64,000 nt of DNA from positions 82,097-146,096 of the forward strand of contig NZ_FNYY01000011.1 of the NCBI RefSeq assembly GCF_900109145.1, given 5' to 3'. Shown piece after piece: positions 1 to 8,318 of the stretch. Under the pieces are notes generated by a model. It was not told the DNA's origin, did not search any database, and worked only from the letters and a program-made list of their open reading frames with translations. The DNA comes from Marinovum algicola (GTDB lineage Bacteria; Pseudomonadota; Alphaproteobacteria; Rhodobacterales; Rhodobacteraceae). A program made the translations under genes and the position numbers. Position 1 is the first letter of the stretch; each line of letters starts with the position of its first letter.

Positions 1-1194
1 GAGCGAGTCGAAATCGGCTGAAATCTCCTCCCATCGGGCCTTGTGCCCATCTTCGTCGAACGTGGCGGCAGAGCCGGTCCATTCCGGATCGCGCAGCACG
101 AAATACTGCACGAAATTCTGGTCCGCGCGACCGATGATCGCCTCGCCTAGGACGTTCGTTTTGCCCATTTGCGGCCAAAGCTCACCGCCCGATTTGACCG
201 GCCAGCTTCCAAATTCCGTCACCCCCGCGTGCAGCGTGACTTCAAAGGCGTCACGGTCCGCCATTTCTTCGACGGCCCTGATTTGCACCTGGGTGAGGCA
301 GGTCGGCGCATCGTCCCCGGCGCAGGCAAGGTCCGAAAGGTCGATCGCGGCTTCACATGCCATAGCGTCCGAAATCAGCCCGTCCTCGGCCCCGTCCATG
401 CCGTCGCATGCGGCAAGCACGTGATTTTGAACCAGTGCCTGTTTCTCGGGGGAAAGCCAGCCGCCCTCGGTGCCGAAGCTGGCCTCGAACGTCCTGAGTT
501 GGCTCAGGATCGCGCCGGTGTAGTTGACCACCGGGTAGTAGGCGATGACCCCGTCATAGACCTCGGGGCGTTCCTGTATGGCTATAAAGCCTTCGTGGCC
601 GCCCTGCGATCCGCCCGCGAAATACTGCGTCCTGATCGGGGTGCCGTAGGCCGCCTGCACAAGTGCGGCGGCCGTGTCGCGTGTCTTGTGCAGCTGGTCG
701 CCGAAGAAGTTGTGCAGGGCCTCGTCGTTGGTGGCAAAACTGCCGTCGAAGGCATCGGTGCCGGTGTGGCCTCCGTCGCTGCCGAAGGTGACGTAGTTCC
801 GCTGGAGGGGCGAGGGGATCGCGGGACCATCGGCCGGCGTTCCGGGCACATTGTTCAGCCCCGTCACGAGCGATCCGTTCATGCCGCCCCCGCCGAACTG
901 AACTGCTTTGCCGTTCCAGTTTTCGGGCAGGTTGACCTGGAAGGTGATGGGCGGTGCGTCTGGATCGACCGGCACGATTTCGCCGTTGACCTGGCAGAAG
1001 GCGGGCCGGCCCTCTGCGGCGGGCCGCGACACGGTCGTGATCACGCGTGCGCCGGACGTGGGCAGCGAGATGGCATCGGCCGCGATGCTGACCCCTCCGA
1101 GTGCCGCGCAATCCGGCACCTGCTGCGCGATGCCCGGCGATGCAACGAGGGCGAGTGCGCCCGCAGCCAGCGCGGCGCGTTTCTGGTACGACAT
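1..1194 (-). CDS. Tannase/feruloyl esterase family hydrolase (partial, C-terminus off the left edge)
   Basis: Secreted ester hydrolase of the tannase/feruloyl esterase family, which acts on phenolic or other carboxylic esters. The 398 visible codons start at ATG 1194 and open with a signal peptide ending near GIAQQ. The catalytic-serine elbow is GGSQGG; paired cysteines (PDCAALGG, AFCQVN, LAACDG) fit the family's disulfide-stabilised fold. The Asp/His part of the triad would lie beyond the edge. It may release the acid fed into the CoA catabolic genes beside it, which is inference. The substrate cannot be told from sequence. Confidence 0.8.
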   Translation of the reverse strand, partial: MSYQKRAALAAGALALVASPGIAQQVPDCAALGGVSIAADAISLPTSGARVITTVSRPAAEGRPAFCQVNGEIVPVDPDAPPITFQVNLPENWNGKAVQFGGGGMNGSLVTGLNNVPGTPADGPAIPSPLQRNYVTFGSDGGHTGTDAFDGSFATNDEALHNFFGDQLHKTRDTAAALVQAAYGTPIRTQYFAGGSQGGHEGFIAIQERPEVYDGVIAYYPVVNYTGAILSQLRTFEASFGTEGGWLSPEKQALVQNHVLAACDGMDGAEDGLISDAMACEAAIDLSDLACAGDDAPTCLTQVQIRAVEEMADRDAFEVTLHAGVTEFGSWPVKSGGELWPQMGKTNVLGEAIIGRADQNFVQYFVLRDPEWTGSAATFDEDGHKARWEEISADFDSL

Positions 1195-1321
1195 GGTTTT
1201 CCTCCCTGAGATGGCGTCAGGCGCCGGACGGAGGCTTACGTTCCTGGGCCATCTCCGCAACGGAACTGCGCACGAACCTGACTCGTAATCAACCTTACGG
1301 TACACTTGGGTAAGGTATGTG

Positions 1322-2212
1322 TCAATTACTACCTGCCCTGGCTTCCCGGTGGAGCGTGTAGAGGCCCGAGGCCATGATGATGGCAGCCCCCGCGAGCGTC
1401 CAGCCATCGGGCAGTTGGTCGAAGATCAGAAAGCCCCACATCGTTCCCCAGATCAGCACGGTGTACTGAGTGGGGGCGACGACAACCGCTTGCGCCAGTT
1501 CCAGCGCCCGGACAATCAGGAACTCCGCCAGACCGGCTGTTACGGCAATGACTCCCAGCAGTGCCACCGTGACGGGATCGTTCGGCCAGGCCCAGAAGAA
1601 GGGCAATGGCAGAGTCAGGACGGTGACGGCGGATATTGCAGTATAGGCGACCGTCGTCATCGACCCGTCATCGCCGCTGATCATGCGCGACAGCACCTGG
1701 CGCGCGGCAAAGAATGCGGCAGCGAGAATAGGCAGAACGCTGGCGGGGTGCAGCACGCCCAGCCCCGGCCGCACGATGATCAGCATGCCCGCGAAGCCGA
1801 TGGCAACGGCGATCCAGCGTCGCATGCCGATGGGCTCGCCCAGGACAAGAGCGCCAAGAACCGTGACGAAGAAAGGCGCGACGAAGGCAATCGCCATCGC
1901 ATCCGCCAGAGGTATGTAGGTCACGGCAAAGACGAAAGAGATCGAGGCGCCGACGGCTGTCACTCCGCGCGCGATTTGGATGGCGTGGTGTCGGGTGCGC
2001 ATGATCCCTGTCCCGTGGCGTGCGAGCAGAAGGATCACGCAGCAGAAGAGCCCGAACTGACGTGTCCAGACGACCTGTACCGGATGCAGTGACTGGGTCA
2101 GAACCTTGGCGATGGAGTCCGAGGTCGCGTAGAAGAAGAACCCTGCCAGCATGAACAGAACACCGCGCATCGTCTCGGCGCGGGTTGGAATTCTTCGGGC
2201 GAGAGCTGGCAT
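1322..2212 (-). CDS. DMT superfamily permease with two EamA domains
   Basis: Inner-membrane drug/metabolite transporter of 296 residues, the usual EamA length, with about ten hydrophobic segments. The first repeat begins near MRGVLFMLAGFFFYATSDSI and the second near SVLPILAAAFFAARQVLSRM. It may move the substrate or an intermediate of the adjoining acid-degradation cluster, or be unrelated. The upstream ribosome-binding site is weak; an ATG at 2170 is a possible shorter start. The 127-base gap between its stop and the start of the esterase gene must carry the esterase promoter; it contains an imperfect inverted repeat (CCTTAC...GTAAGG, 1293-1315). Confidence 0.85.
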   Translation of the reverse strand: MPALARRIPTRAETMRGVLFMLAGFFFYATSDSIAKVLTQSLHPVQVVWTRQFGLFCCVILLLARHGTGIMRTRHHAIQIARGVTAVGASISFVFAVTYIPLADAMAIAFVAPFFVTVLGALVLGEPIGMRRWIAVAIGFAGMLIIVRPGLGVLHPASVLPILAAAFFAARQVLSRMISGDDGSMTTVAYTAISAVTVLTLPLPFFWAWPNDPVTVALLGVIAVTAGLAEFLIVRALELAQAVVVAPTQYTVLIWGTMWGFLIFDQLPDGWTLAGAAIIMASGLYTLHREARAGSN

Positions 2213-2289
2213 GTGACTTCACACACTCACATCAAAAGAAGGCAGCGCCAAAAGGCGCTGCCAGTACGTACGAGGGAGGTTCGCACGTG

Positions 2290-3450
2290 TCACGCATTCT
2301 CGCGTGCCTCTTTTGCCATTTGCCGAGCGATGATCAGTTTCATGATCTCGATCGATCCTCCGGCAATCTTGGTGATCCGCGCATCGGCATAGGCCCGCGC
2401 GATCGGATATTCCCACACGTAGCCCCAACCGCCGAACAGTTGCAGGCACTCGTCGACCACCTTGCAGTGCAGCTCGGTGCTGAGCATCTTCAGCATGGCG
2501 GCGTCAACGGAGTCGAGTTTGCCGTTCATGAACAGCTCGATGCAGCGATCGGTGAAGACCCGCATTGCCACCGCCTCGGCCTTGAGCTTGGCGAGGGTGA
2601 ACTGGGTGTTCTGCTGATCGAAGATCGACTTGTCGAAGGCCTTCCGCTCGATCGTGTAATCGAGCGTGTACTGAATGACGGTCTCGGCCACGGTGGTCGA
2701 CCGGACCGCCTGCGCCAGCCGTTCCTGGCTGAGCTTGGTCATCATGATGTTGAAGCCCTTGCCCTCTTCGCCCAGCATGTTCTCGGGCGGGAGACGCATG
2801 TTGTCGAAGAACAGCTCGGACGTGTCCTGTGCGTGCATGCCCAGTTTCTCAAGGTTCTTTCCGCGGCTGAAGCCTTCACGGTCACCTTCGACCAGGAAAA
2901 GTGTTACACCTTTCGCACCCGCGTCGCTGTCGGTCTTGGTGGCCAGCACCAGCACGTCGCACATCTGCCCGTTAGAGATGAAAACCTTCTGACCGTTTAC
3001 GACGAACTCGTTTCCGTCGCGCACGGCCTTGGTCCGGATCGCCTTGAGGTCGGAACCGGCATGCGGTTCCGTCATACCGAGCGAGCCGATCCATTCGCCA
3101 CTGACCATCTTGGGCAGGAACTTTTTCTTCTGATCTTCGGTGCCGAAACTGTTGATGTAGGTGGCCACCAAATCCGTATGGATCAGGAATCCCGGACCGG
3201 AAGCGCCGGCTTTCCAAAGCTCCTCGAAGACCACGACGTCGAACAGGTAATCGAGCCCGAGCCCCCCGTACTCTTCGGGAATGGTGCAGCAAAGCATCCC
3301 CTGTTCGCCGGCCTTCAGCCAAAGCTCACGCGGGACGACCCCGTCTTTTTCCCACTGGGCGTGATAGGGCACAATCTCTTTTTCTACGAACTTCTTTACG
3401 GAGTCGCGGAACATCTCGTGCTCTTCTCGGAAAAGGCTGCGTTCGATCAT
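2290..3450 (-). CDS. Acyl-CoA dehydrogenase (IVD/LCAD-type active site)
   Basis: FAD flavoenzyme that puts an alpha,beta double bond into an acyl-CoA and passes electrons to ETF; EtfBA is encoded at the far end of the cluster. The three ACAD domains are complete in about 386 residues. The catalytic glutamate appears to be in LSQERL, the position used by isovaleryl- and long-chain enzymes, because the MCAD-type position reads KIAGGSIEI and has no Glu. A start at 3450 is chosen because GGAAG lies just upstream; an in-frame ATG at 3483 would overlap the palindrome at 3468-3481. It may be the ring-acid dehydrogenase of the BadHI route. Confidence 0.85.
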   Translation of the reverse strand: MIERSLFREEHEMFRDSVKKFVEKEIVPYHAQWEKDGVVPRELWLKAGEQGMLCCTIPEEYGGLGLDYLFDVVVFEELWKAGASGPGFLIHTDLVATYINSFGTEDQKKKFLPKMVSGEWIGSLGMTEPHAGSDLKAIRTKAVRDGNEFVVNGQKVFISNGQMCDVLVLATKTDSDAGAKGVTLFLVEGDREGFSRGKNLEKLGMHAQDTSELFFDNMRLPPENMLGEEGKGFNIMMTKLSQERLAQAVRSTTVAETVIQYTLDYTIERKAFDKSIFDQQNTQFTLAKLKAEAVAMRVFTDRCIELFMNGKLDSVDAAMLKMLSTELHCKVVDECLQLFGGWGYVWEYPIARAYADARITKIAGGSIEIMKLIIARQMAKEARENA

Positions 3451-3467
3451 GCGGGTCTTCCATTTTC

Positions 3468-3481
3468 GTATGCTAGCGTAC
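3468..3481. promoter_or_regulatory. Palindromic operator candidate upstream of the acyl-CoA dehydrogenase
   Basis: GTATGCTAGCGTAC is a 14-base inverted repeat with one mismatched pair, in the short gap before the dehydrogenase gene. It shares TATGCT-GC-TA with sites at 6823-6848 and 14648-14676, which suggests one TetR- or GntR-type regulator encoded outside the window. Confidence 0.45.
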
Positions 3482-3523
3482 ATTTACCATCCGTCTCGCC
3501 CGTAAGCAACCGTACGATGTGGA

Positions 3524-4747
3524 TTATGACGACTTTTCCTGTGATCGCGAGCGAAGGGCGTCGCGAAAAGCGGGATCAGAGACGGACAGCATGGCCTGCT
3601 TGCGTTCGACCCGGCCTTTGCCGCGCAGATCAGCGATCCCGTGTTCGGTGATCACGAAGTCTGTATCGAACCGGCCAAGAGACACGGGGCCCGTGGCATC
3701 CTGGGGCGCGACAATTCGGGATATCTTGCCGCGCGCGGCGGTGGCGGGCAGGGCGATTATACGCAGGCCGCCCGGCCCGCGGGCACCGGCTGCGAAATCC
3801 GACGCCCCGCCGGGACCGGAGATGAACCCCTTCGGCGTAGCCTCCGCATAGACCTGTCCGGACAGATCGACCTCAATGGCGGAATTGACGGTCACCAGCG
3901 AGTTTATCGCGGCGAGGGTCGGCAACGCGTGGGTATGGCTGGGAGGGCGAAACGCAAAGTCAGGACGCGTCAGCGCATCGTAGAGCGGTTTCGTCCCGAT
4001 CGCGACTCCTGTCGTGACTGGCTTGTCGGCCCGCAGCGCGCCGGCGTCCAACAGGAGCAGGGTCGAATCGCCAATCAGACCCGAATGGATGGCAAGGTCT
4101 CGTTTATGCGAGAGGCTTCGCAGAATGGCCTCGGGTATGCGCCCGACACCGGTTTGCAGGGTCGCGCCATTGGGGATGATCGTCGCCGCATGGGCCCCGA
4201 TCCGTTCGGCAATGTCGTCCGTACCGGGATCGGATGCGCGCAGCGGTTGCGTCGACTCGATCACCGCATCGAAACGGTCGAAGGGAATGCCGGGCGCACC
4301 CCGCGTCGCAGGCATTTCGGGGTTCACATGCGCGATCAGGGTTTTGGCACCCTGCCACAGGTCTGCGGCAAAATCGGTTGTCGCGCCAAGGCTGCAGATC
4401 CCGTCGGCATCGGGCGGGGACACCATGATCATCAGGCAGTCCGGCGGGTTGGCCGAAAGCCAGGCCAGGATTTCCCTGTAGGGCAGGGGCAGGAAGGTCA
4501 CGCGGTCTGACGCGGCCAATTCCGGCACCATGAAAAAAGTCGTCACCCGCCCGCCGGTGGCAAGCAGGTAATCCGGCCGGTTCAGCCCCGGAACGAAGAT
4601 CGAGGTGAAGGTCAGGCCGGGACGGGAGAGGCCCGAGAGCCCCTCCCTGAAGGAATCGGATTCGCCGGAACAGGCGCTGATCCAGCAGAGCCCGCTGTCG
4701 GGGAGGTGGGCCCCCAACTGATCTGGCGAAATGCGGTCCGGCATCAC
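3524..4747 (-). CDS. Acetyl-CoA hydrolase/transferase family protein (CoA-transferase)
   Basis: Class I CoA-transferase/hydrolase of 407 residues, related to 4-hydroxybutyrate or butyryl-CoA:acetate CoA-transferases. The family's active-site Glu lies in NSAIEVDLSGQVYAEA, followed by the glycine-rich SGPGGASDF and GGLRIIALP stretches. Its ATG overlaps the stop of the BadI-like gene (ATGA), so the two are translationally coupled. No acyl-CoA ligase is present, so this enzyme is a candidate for activating the free acid by CoA exchange. A role in CoA-ester hydrolysis is the alternative. Confidence 0.8.
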   Translation of the reverse strand: MMPDRISPDQLGAHLPDSGLCWISACSGESDSFREGLSGLSRPGLTFTSIFVPGLNRPDYLLATGGRVTTFFMVPELAASDRVTFLPLPYREILAWLSANPPDCLMIMVSPPDADGICSLGATTDFAADLWQGAKTLIAHVNPEMPATRGAPGIPFDRFDAVIESTQPLRASDPGTDDIAERIGAHAATIIPNGATLQTGVGRIPEAILRSLSHKRDLAIHSGLIGDSTLLLLDAGALRADKPVTTGVAIGTKPLYDALTRPDFAFRPPSHTHALPTLAAINSLVTVNSAIEVDLSGQVYAEATPKGFISGPGGASDFAAGARGPGGLRIIALPATAARGKISRIVAPQDATGPVSLGRFDTDFVITEHGIADLRGKGRVERKQAMLSVSDPAFRDALRSRSQEKSS

Positions 4748-5538
4748 TCGGTGAACTTGTGAAAGTCCGGCTTGCGCTTCTCGTTGAACGCGTTGACGCC
4801 TTCCTTGGATTCATCGGAGGCATAATACAGCTTCACCGCGTGCAGGGCGAGGTTGCTGATGCCACGGATTGAGTCGCTGTCGGCGTTGAACGACCGCTTG
4901 AGGAAGGCCAGCGCCGTCGGAGAGCGTTCGCCTATCGTATCGGTCCACTTGGTGACGGCGGCGTCGAGGTCTTCCATCGGGACGGCCTTGTTGACGAGGC
5001 CCATGGCGACGGCTTCCTCGGCGGTATAGGTTTCGTTCAGATACCAGATCTCGCGCGCTTTCTTCTCGCCGACCACGCGGGCCAGCAAGGCGGTACCCCA
5101 GCCTGCGTCAAAGGACCCGACCTTGGGGCCGACCTGGCCCAGCTTGGCCGAATCCGCCGCGATGGCCATGTCGCAAAGCGTCACCAGCACGTTGCCGCCG
5201 CCGATGGCAAAGCCGTTCACACGGGCGATCACCGGCTTGGGGATGTCGCGGATCAGGCCCTGAAGCTCGTCGATCGGCAGGCCGACGACGCCGCGGCCAT
5301 CGTAGTTGCCATCATGGGCGGACTGGTCCCCGCCGGTGCAGAAGGCCTTTTCGCCCGCGCCGGTCAGCACGACCGAGGCGACGTCCTTGTCGTTCAGCGC
5401 CAGCTGGAACGCCTGGATCAGCTCTTCCAGGGTCTGGCCGCGAAAGGCGTTGTAGACCTTCGGACGGTTGATTGTGATCCAGGCGGCGCGGCCCTTCACT
5501 TCGTACAGGATATCGGTGAATTCTGGGATCTTGGACAT
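4744..5538 (-). CDS. badI: 2-ketocyclohexanecarboxyl-CoA hydrolase-like crotonase (BadI-type)
   Basis: Crotonase-fold enzyme of 264 residues closely resembling BadI of Rhodopseudomonas palustris, which hydrolytically opens 2-ketocyclohexane-1-carboxyl-CoA to pimeloyl-CoA. Recognisable blocks are FCTGGDQSAHDGNYDGRG, RDIPKPVIARVNG, AIGGGNVL and GQVGPKVGSFDAGWG, shared by BadI and MenB rather than ordinary enoyl-CoA hydratases. A strong AAGGAGG precedes the ATG. It sits between a BadH-like dehydrogenase and a CoA-transferase in one operon. The substrate could be a substituted or fused ring; the family call is firmer than the exact substrate. Confidence 0.8.
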   Translation of the reverse strand: MSKIPEFTDILYEVKGRAAWITINRPKVYNAFRGQTLEELIQAFQLALNDKDVASVVLTGAGEKAFCTGGDQSAHDGNYDGRGVVGLPIDELQGLIRDIPKPVIARVNGFAIGGGNVLVTLCDMAIAADSAKLGQVGPKVGSFDAGWGTALLARVVGEKKAREIWYLNETYTAEEAVAMGLVNKAVPMEDLDAAVTKWTDTIGERSPTALAFLKRSFNADSDSIRGISNLALHAVKLYYASDESKEGVNAFNEKRKPDFHKFTE

Positions 5539-5548
5539 GTGTTCCTCC

Positions 5549-5992
5549 TTACGATCCGGCGCGGGCGCCGGTGGTCCGTTTCTTGTAAAGTCCGTTGCAG
5601 CGCGCGACCGGGCCGTTACCGACCCGCATCACGGCTTGGAAAAAGATCAGCGAGCGGGTTTCGCGGACAAGTTCGGGACTGGCCTCGACCCAGTCACCTT
5701 CCCGCGCGGGGGCGAGGAAGTCGATGGAGAGGGTCACGGTCGGCGCGGCGCCGGAATGATCCCCGACGTTGATGCCATAGCCCAGCATGTCGGCGAAGAC
5801 CGCAAGCAGGCCTCCATGGCAGGTGCCGACCGCGTTCAGGTGACGCTTCTGCACCCGGAATCCGAGTGTCGTCGCCCCATCTGCGCGGCGGATGTAGTAG
5901 GGGCCGTTGAACCGCTCGCCCTCTGTCGCGTTGCCGAGGGGGGTAAACCCCTCGGGCGGAGCATCAGCGTCGCTGAGTGCGGTAGCGGTCAT
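5549..5992 (-). CDS. PaaI-type hotdog acyl-CoA thioesterase
   Basis: Small (147 residues) single hotdog-domain thioesterase that frees CoA from acyl- or aryl-CoA esters. The active-site region is NAVGTCHGGLLAVFADMLGY, with the family HGG and downstream Asp. Its ATG overlaps the TGA of the upstream SDR gene at 5992. In CoA-dependent degradation clusters such enzymes usually relieve CoA trapping by dead-end esters. A second PaaI protein is at 16138-16635. Confidence 0.8.
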   Translation of the reverse strand: MTATALSDADAPPEGFTPLGNATEGERFNGPYYIRRADGATTLGFRVQKRHLNAVGTCHGGLLAVFADMLGYGINVGDHSGAAPTVTLSIDFLAPAREGDWVEASPELVRETRSLIFFQAVMRVGNGPVARCNGLYKKRTTGARAGS

Positions 5993-6756
5993 CAGACCAT
6001 GTTCATCCCGCCAGAGACCGAGATGGCCTGGCCGGTGATGTAGCCGGCGTCCGAAGATGCCAGGAAGGCGACGAGACCGGCGTAATCCTCGGGCTCGCCC
6101 ATCCGGCGAAGCGGAATGCCACGCACCATGGCGTCCTTCCACTTTTGCGCCTGTTCGCCCTCGCCCAGGACCGACTGCATCATCGGGGTGTTGGTCGGGC
6201 CGGGGCAGACGGTGTTCAGCAGCACGCCAGACCGCGCCAGTTCCCGCGCGACAGATTTGGTGAAAGAGATCATGCCGCCCTTGCAGGCGGAATAGACGGC
6301 CTCGGTCGAAGTGCCGACGCGCGCGGCGTCGGAGGCGATGTTGACCACCCGGCCGCCCTTGCGCTCGACCATGCCCGGAAGCACGGCCTTGTGGGTGTTG
6401 AGCGGACCATTGAGGTTGATCGCGATGATCTTGTCCCAGAGGTCCTTGTCGGTGTCGAGGAAGTTGGCGGGTTTGTCCCAGCCGGCATTGTTGACCAGCA
6501 GCCATGTGGGGCCGAGATCGGATTCGGCCTGTTTGACCGCATCGTTCACAGCAGCCTGGTCAGACACATCGACGCTGTATACCTTGGCCTCACCGGCCAA
6601 AGCATTGGCTTCCTTGGCGGTTTCTTCGGCCGCCTCCGGCTTGAGGTCAAAGATCGCGACCTTGCAGCCTTCTTCGGCGAGCCGCAGCGTGATGGCCCGG
6701 CCGATTCCCTGTCCGCCACCGGTTACGATGGCAGTTTTTCCCTTTAGATCAAGCAT
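5992..6756 (-). CDS. badH: 2-hydroxycyclohexanecarboxyl-CoA dehydrogenase-like SDR (BadH-type)
   Basis: Classical short-chain dehydrogenase: cofactor loop TGGGQGIG, NNAGW, and catalytic Tyr/Lys in YSACKGG. Long stretches match the BadH pattern (AINLNGPLNTHKAVLPGMVE, NIASDAARVG, VCPGPTNTPM). BadH oxidises 2-hydroxycyclohexane-1-carboxyl-CoA to the 2-keto ester that BadI cleaves, and the BadI-like gene is in the same operon. The start at 6756 is chosen over an in-frame ATG at 6804 because GAGGGAG lies seven bases upstream. Family very sure, substrate inferred. Confidence 0.8.
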   Translation of the reverse strand: MLDLKGKTAIVTGGGQGIGRAITLRLAEEGCKVAIFDLKPEAAEETAKEANALAGEAKVYSVDVSDQAAVNDAVKQAESDLGPTWLLVNNAGWDKPANFLDTDKDLWDKIIAINLNGPLNTHKAVLPGMVERKGGRVVNIASDAARVGTSTEAVYSACKGGMISFTKSVARELARSGVLLNTVCPGPTNTPMMQSVLGEGEQAQKWKDAMVRGIPLRRMGEPEDYAGLVAFLASSDAGYITGQAISVSGGMNMV

Positions 6757-6822
6757 GTGCTCTCCCTCTTTCATTTCGTGTCGCACCAGGTCGTCGACGG
6801 TCAATCATATGGCTTCCTGATT

Positions 6823-6848
6823 AATATGCTTGCGTACGGTACGCTTGC
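6823..6848. promoter_or_regulatory. Shared operator between divergent catabolic operons
   Basis: This 128-base intergenic region separates the BadH and HMGS-like operons. It holds AATATGCTTGC (6823-6833) running into the perfect odd palindrome GCGTACGGTACGC (6832-6844). The same 11-mer recurs at 14648-14658 between another divergent pair. The position between two start codons suggests control of both operons by one repressor. Confidence 0.5.
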
Positions 6849-6884
6849 AAGGTAATTCTTGCCTAAAGACAAGAGGAGCGCCAA

Positions 6885-8318
6885 ATGACAGAAATGCGCC
6901 TGCAATCGGTGTCAGGATACCTGCCGCTCCTGCGGTTCGATGCCAAGGTCGCGCGGTCAGAACTGCGCTGGTCAGGGCTTGGCGGCTCGGGTCGCGGGCA
7001 TCGCGCAGTTGCGGGATGGGATGAAGATCCGCTGACTATGGCGGTCGAAGCTGCCCGAGGTGCAGACCTGTCCGTGCCACCCGAGTCGGTGGTCTTCGCC
7101 TCGACCTCGGCGCCGTTTTCGGACCGGTCGCAGGCCGGAGTCATGGCCGAGGCGCTGCGCCTGCCGACCTCTGTTCTTACTCAGGATGTTGCCAACACGC
7201 GGCGCGGCGCGGTCACTGCGCTGATCCGCGCGCTGAAGGGCGGCGCATCGGAGCTGATCGCATCGGGCGAGAAGCGCACGGCCCGGCCCGGCACCGCCCA
7301 GCACGTGGGCTGGGGCGACGGAGCGGGTGCGGCGTTGGTCGGATCTGGTGACGGTGTCGCGAAAATGCTGGGTCATGCGTCGATCACCGCCGACCTTCTG
7401 GACATCTACACGTCGGTCGAACGTGCGACCCCCTATCCGTCCGAAGATCGGTTCGTCCGCGATGCAGCGGTCGGCGAGGTCTACACCCCGGCGATCAGGG
7501 CGGCACTGGACGCGGCGGGGATTGCGGCGGGCGACGTCGCTGCGGCGGTGGTTCCTGAACCTGTCGGCGGCACCTATCGTGCCGCGGCCAAGGCCTGTGG
7601 GTTGGATGCACCGAACCTCTGCGAGGAGGTCGCGGCGAAGGCTGGCGATCTTGGAACAGCGATGCCGTTTTTCTGTCTGGGACTTGCTCTGGACCGCTCA
7701 AAAATCGGCGATCGTCTGCTGGTCGCGGGCTTCGGCAACGGTGCGGATGTGCTGGTGCTTGAGGTTACGGGGCGGGGCGATGGCACCGCCTCTGCCGCTC
7801 TGGCACGGGGGGCGATCCTGACATCCTATAGCCGCTTTTTGAACCTGACGGGCATGTTGCCGCTGGAATACGGGCCGCGGGCCGAGGTGAATCAGAAGGT
7901 CTCTGCCTCGACCCTGCTGCGCCACGGTCGCGACATGCACGGTTTTGTCGGCGGACGAGATCAGGGCGGCAACGTCCAGTTCCCGAAGACTCCTGTTCCC
8001 GTGCGCCCTGACGCGACCGGCCCCGAGGATTATGAGGACGTGCCGATGACGGAGATCGCAGCCAAGGTCGCCTCGATCACCGCAGACCGGCTGAATTTCA
8101 CCCCCGATCCGCCATTCTATTTCGGGCTGGTGCAGTTCGAGAATGGCGCGCGGGTGATGATGGAGCATTGCGACTGCGAAGGACGCACGCCCGAGGTCGG
8201 TGAGCCCCTGCGCATGCAGTTCCGGATCAAGGCGCTGGACCGCCAGCGACATTTCCGGAGCTATTTCTGGAAGGCGGCGCCGATCGCGCGTCCGGATCTG
8301 CCTGAGGAGGGCAAGTAG
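6885..8318 (+). CDS. HMG-CoA synthase/KAS III-like protein fused to a DUF35 OB-fold domain, active-site Cys absent
   Basis: Residues 1 to about 310 have the thiolase-superfamily fold of HMG-CoA synthase/KAS III; the last 150 residues are a DUF35 (ChsH2-like) OB-fold domain (FTPDPPFYFGLVQFENGA). The position of the nucleophilic Cys (normally NAC-x-GG) reads NTRRGA, with Arg at residue 106, and the catalytic His region reads VVPEPVGGTYR. The DUF35 zinc ribbon has lost its cysteines (GGRDQGGNVQFPKTPVPV). By sequence it looks like a non-catalytic scaffold. The next gene, a thiolase, starts directly after the stop. Thiolase-HMGCS-DUF35 complexes are known from archaea, and DUF35 partners occur with Ltp2-type aldolases in steroid degradation. 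Confidence 0.75.
   Translation: MTEMRLQSVSGYLPLLRFDAKVARSELRWSGLGGSGRGHRAVAGWDEDPLTMAVEAARGADLSVPPESVVFASTSAPFSDRSQAGVMAEALRLPTSVLTQDVANTRRGAVTALIRALKGGASELIASGEKRTARPGTAQHVGWGDGAGAALVGSGDGVAKMLGHASITADLLDIYTSVERATPYPSEDRFVRDAAVGEVYTPAIRAALDAAGIAAGDVAAAVVPEPVGGTYRAAAKACGLDAPNLCEEVAAKAGDLGTAMPFFCLGLALDRSKIGDRLLVAGFGNGADVLVLEVTGRGDGTASAALARGAILTSYSRFLNLTGMLPLEYGPRAEVNQKVSASTLLRHGRDMHGFVGGRDQGGNVQFPKTPVPVRPDATGPEDYEDVPMTEIAAKVASITADRLNFTPDPPFYFGLVQFENGARVMMEHCDCEGRTPEVGEPLRMQFRIKALDRQRHFRSYFWKAAPIARPDLPEEGK

Noticed and set aside
169..1209. A 346-codon plus-strand frame at the left edge
   Set aside because: Antisense to the tannase-like gene, which runs off the edge and has a signal peptide and GGSQGG motif; the plus frame has no recognisable domain.
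2185..3651. A 488-codon plus-strand frame
   Set aside because: Antisense to the acyl-CoA dehydrogenase at 2290-3450, which has complete family motifs and a ribosome-binding site.
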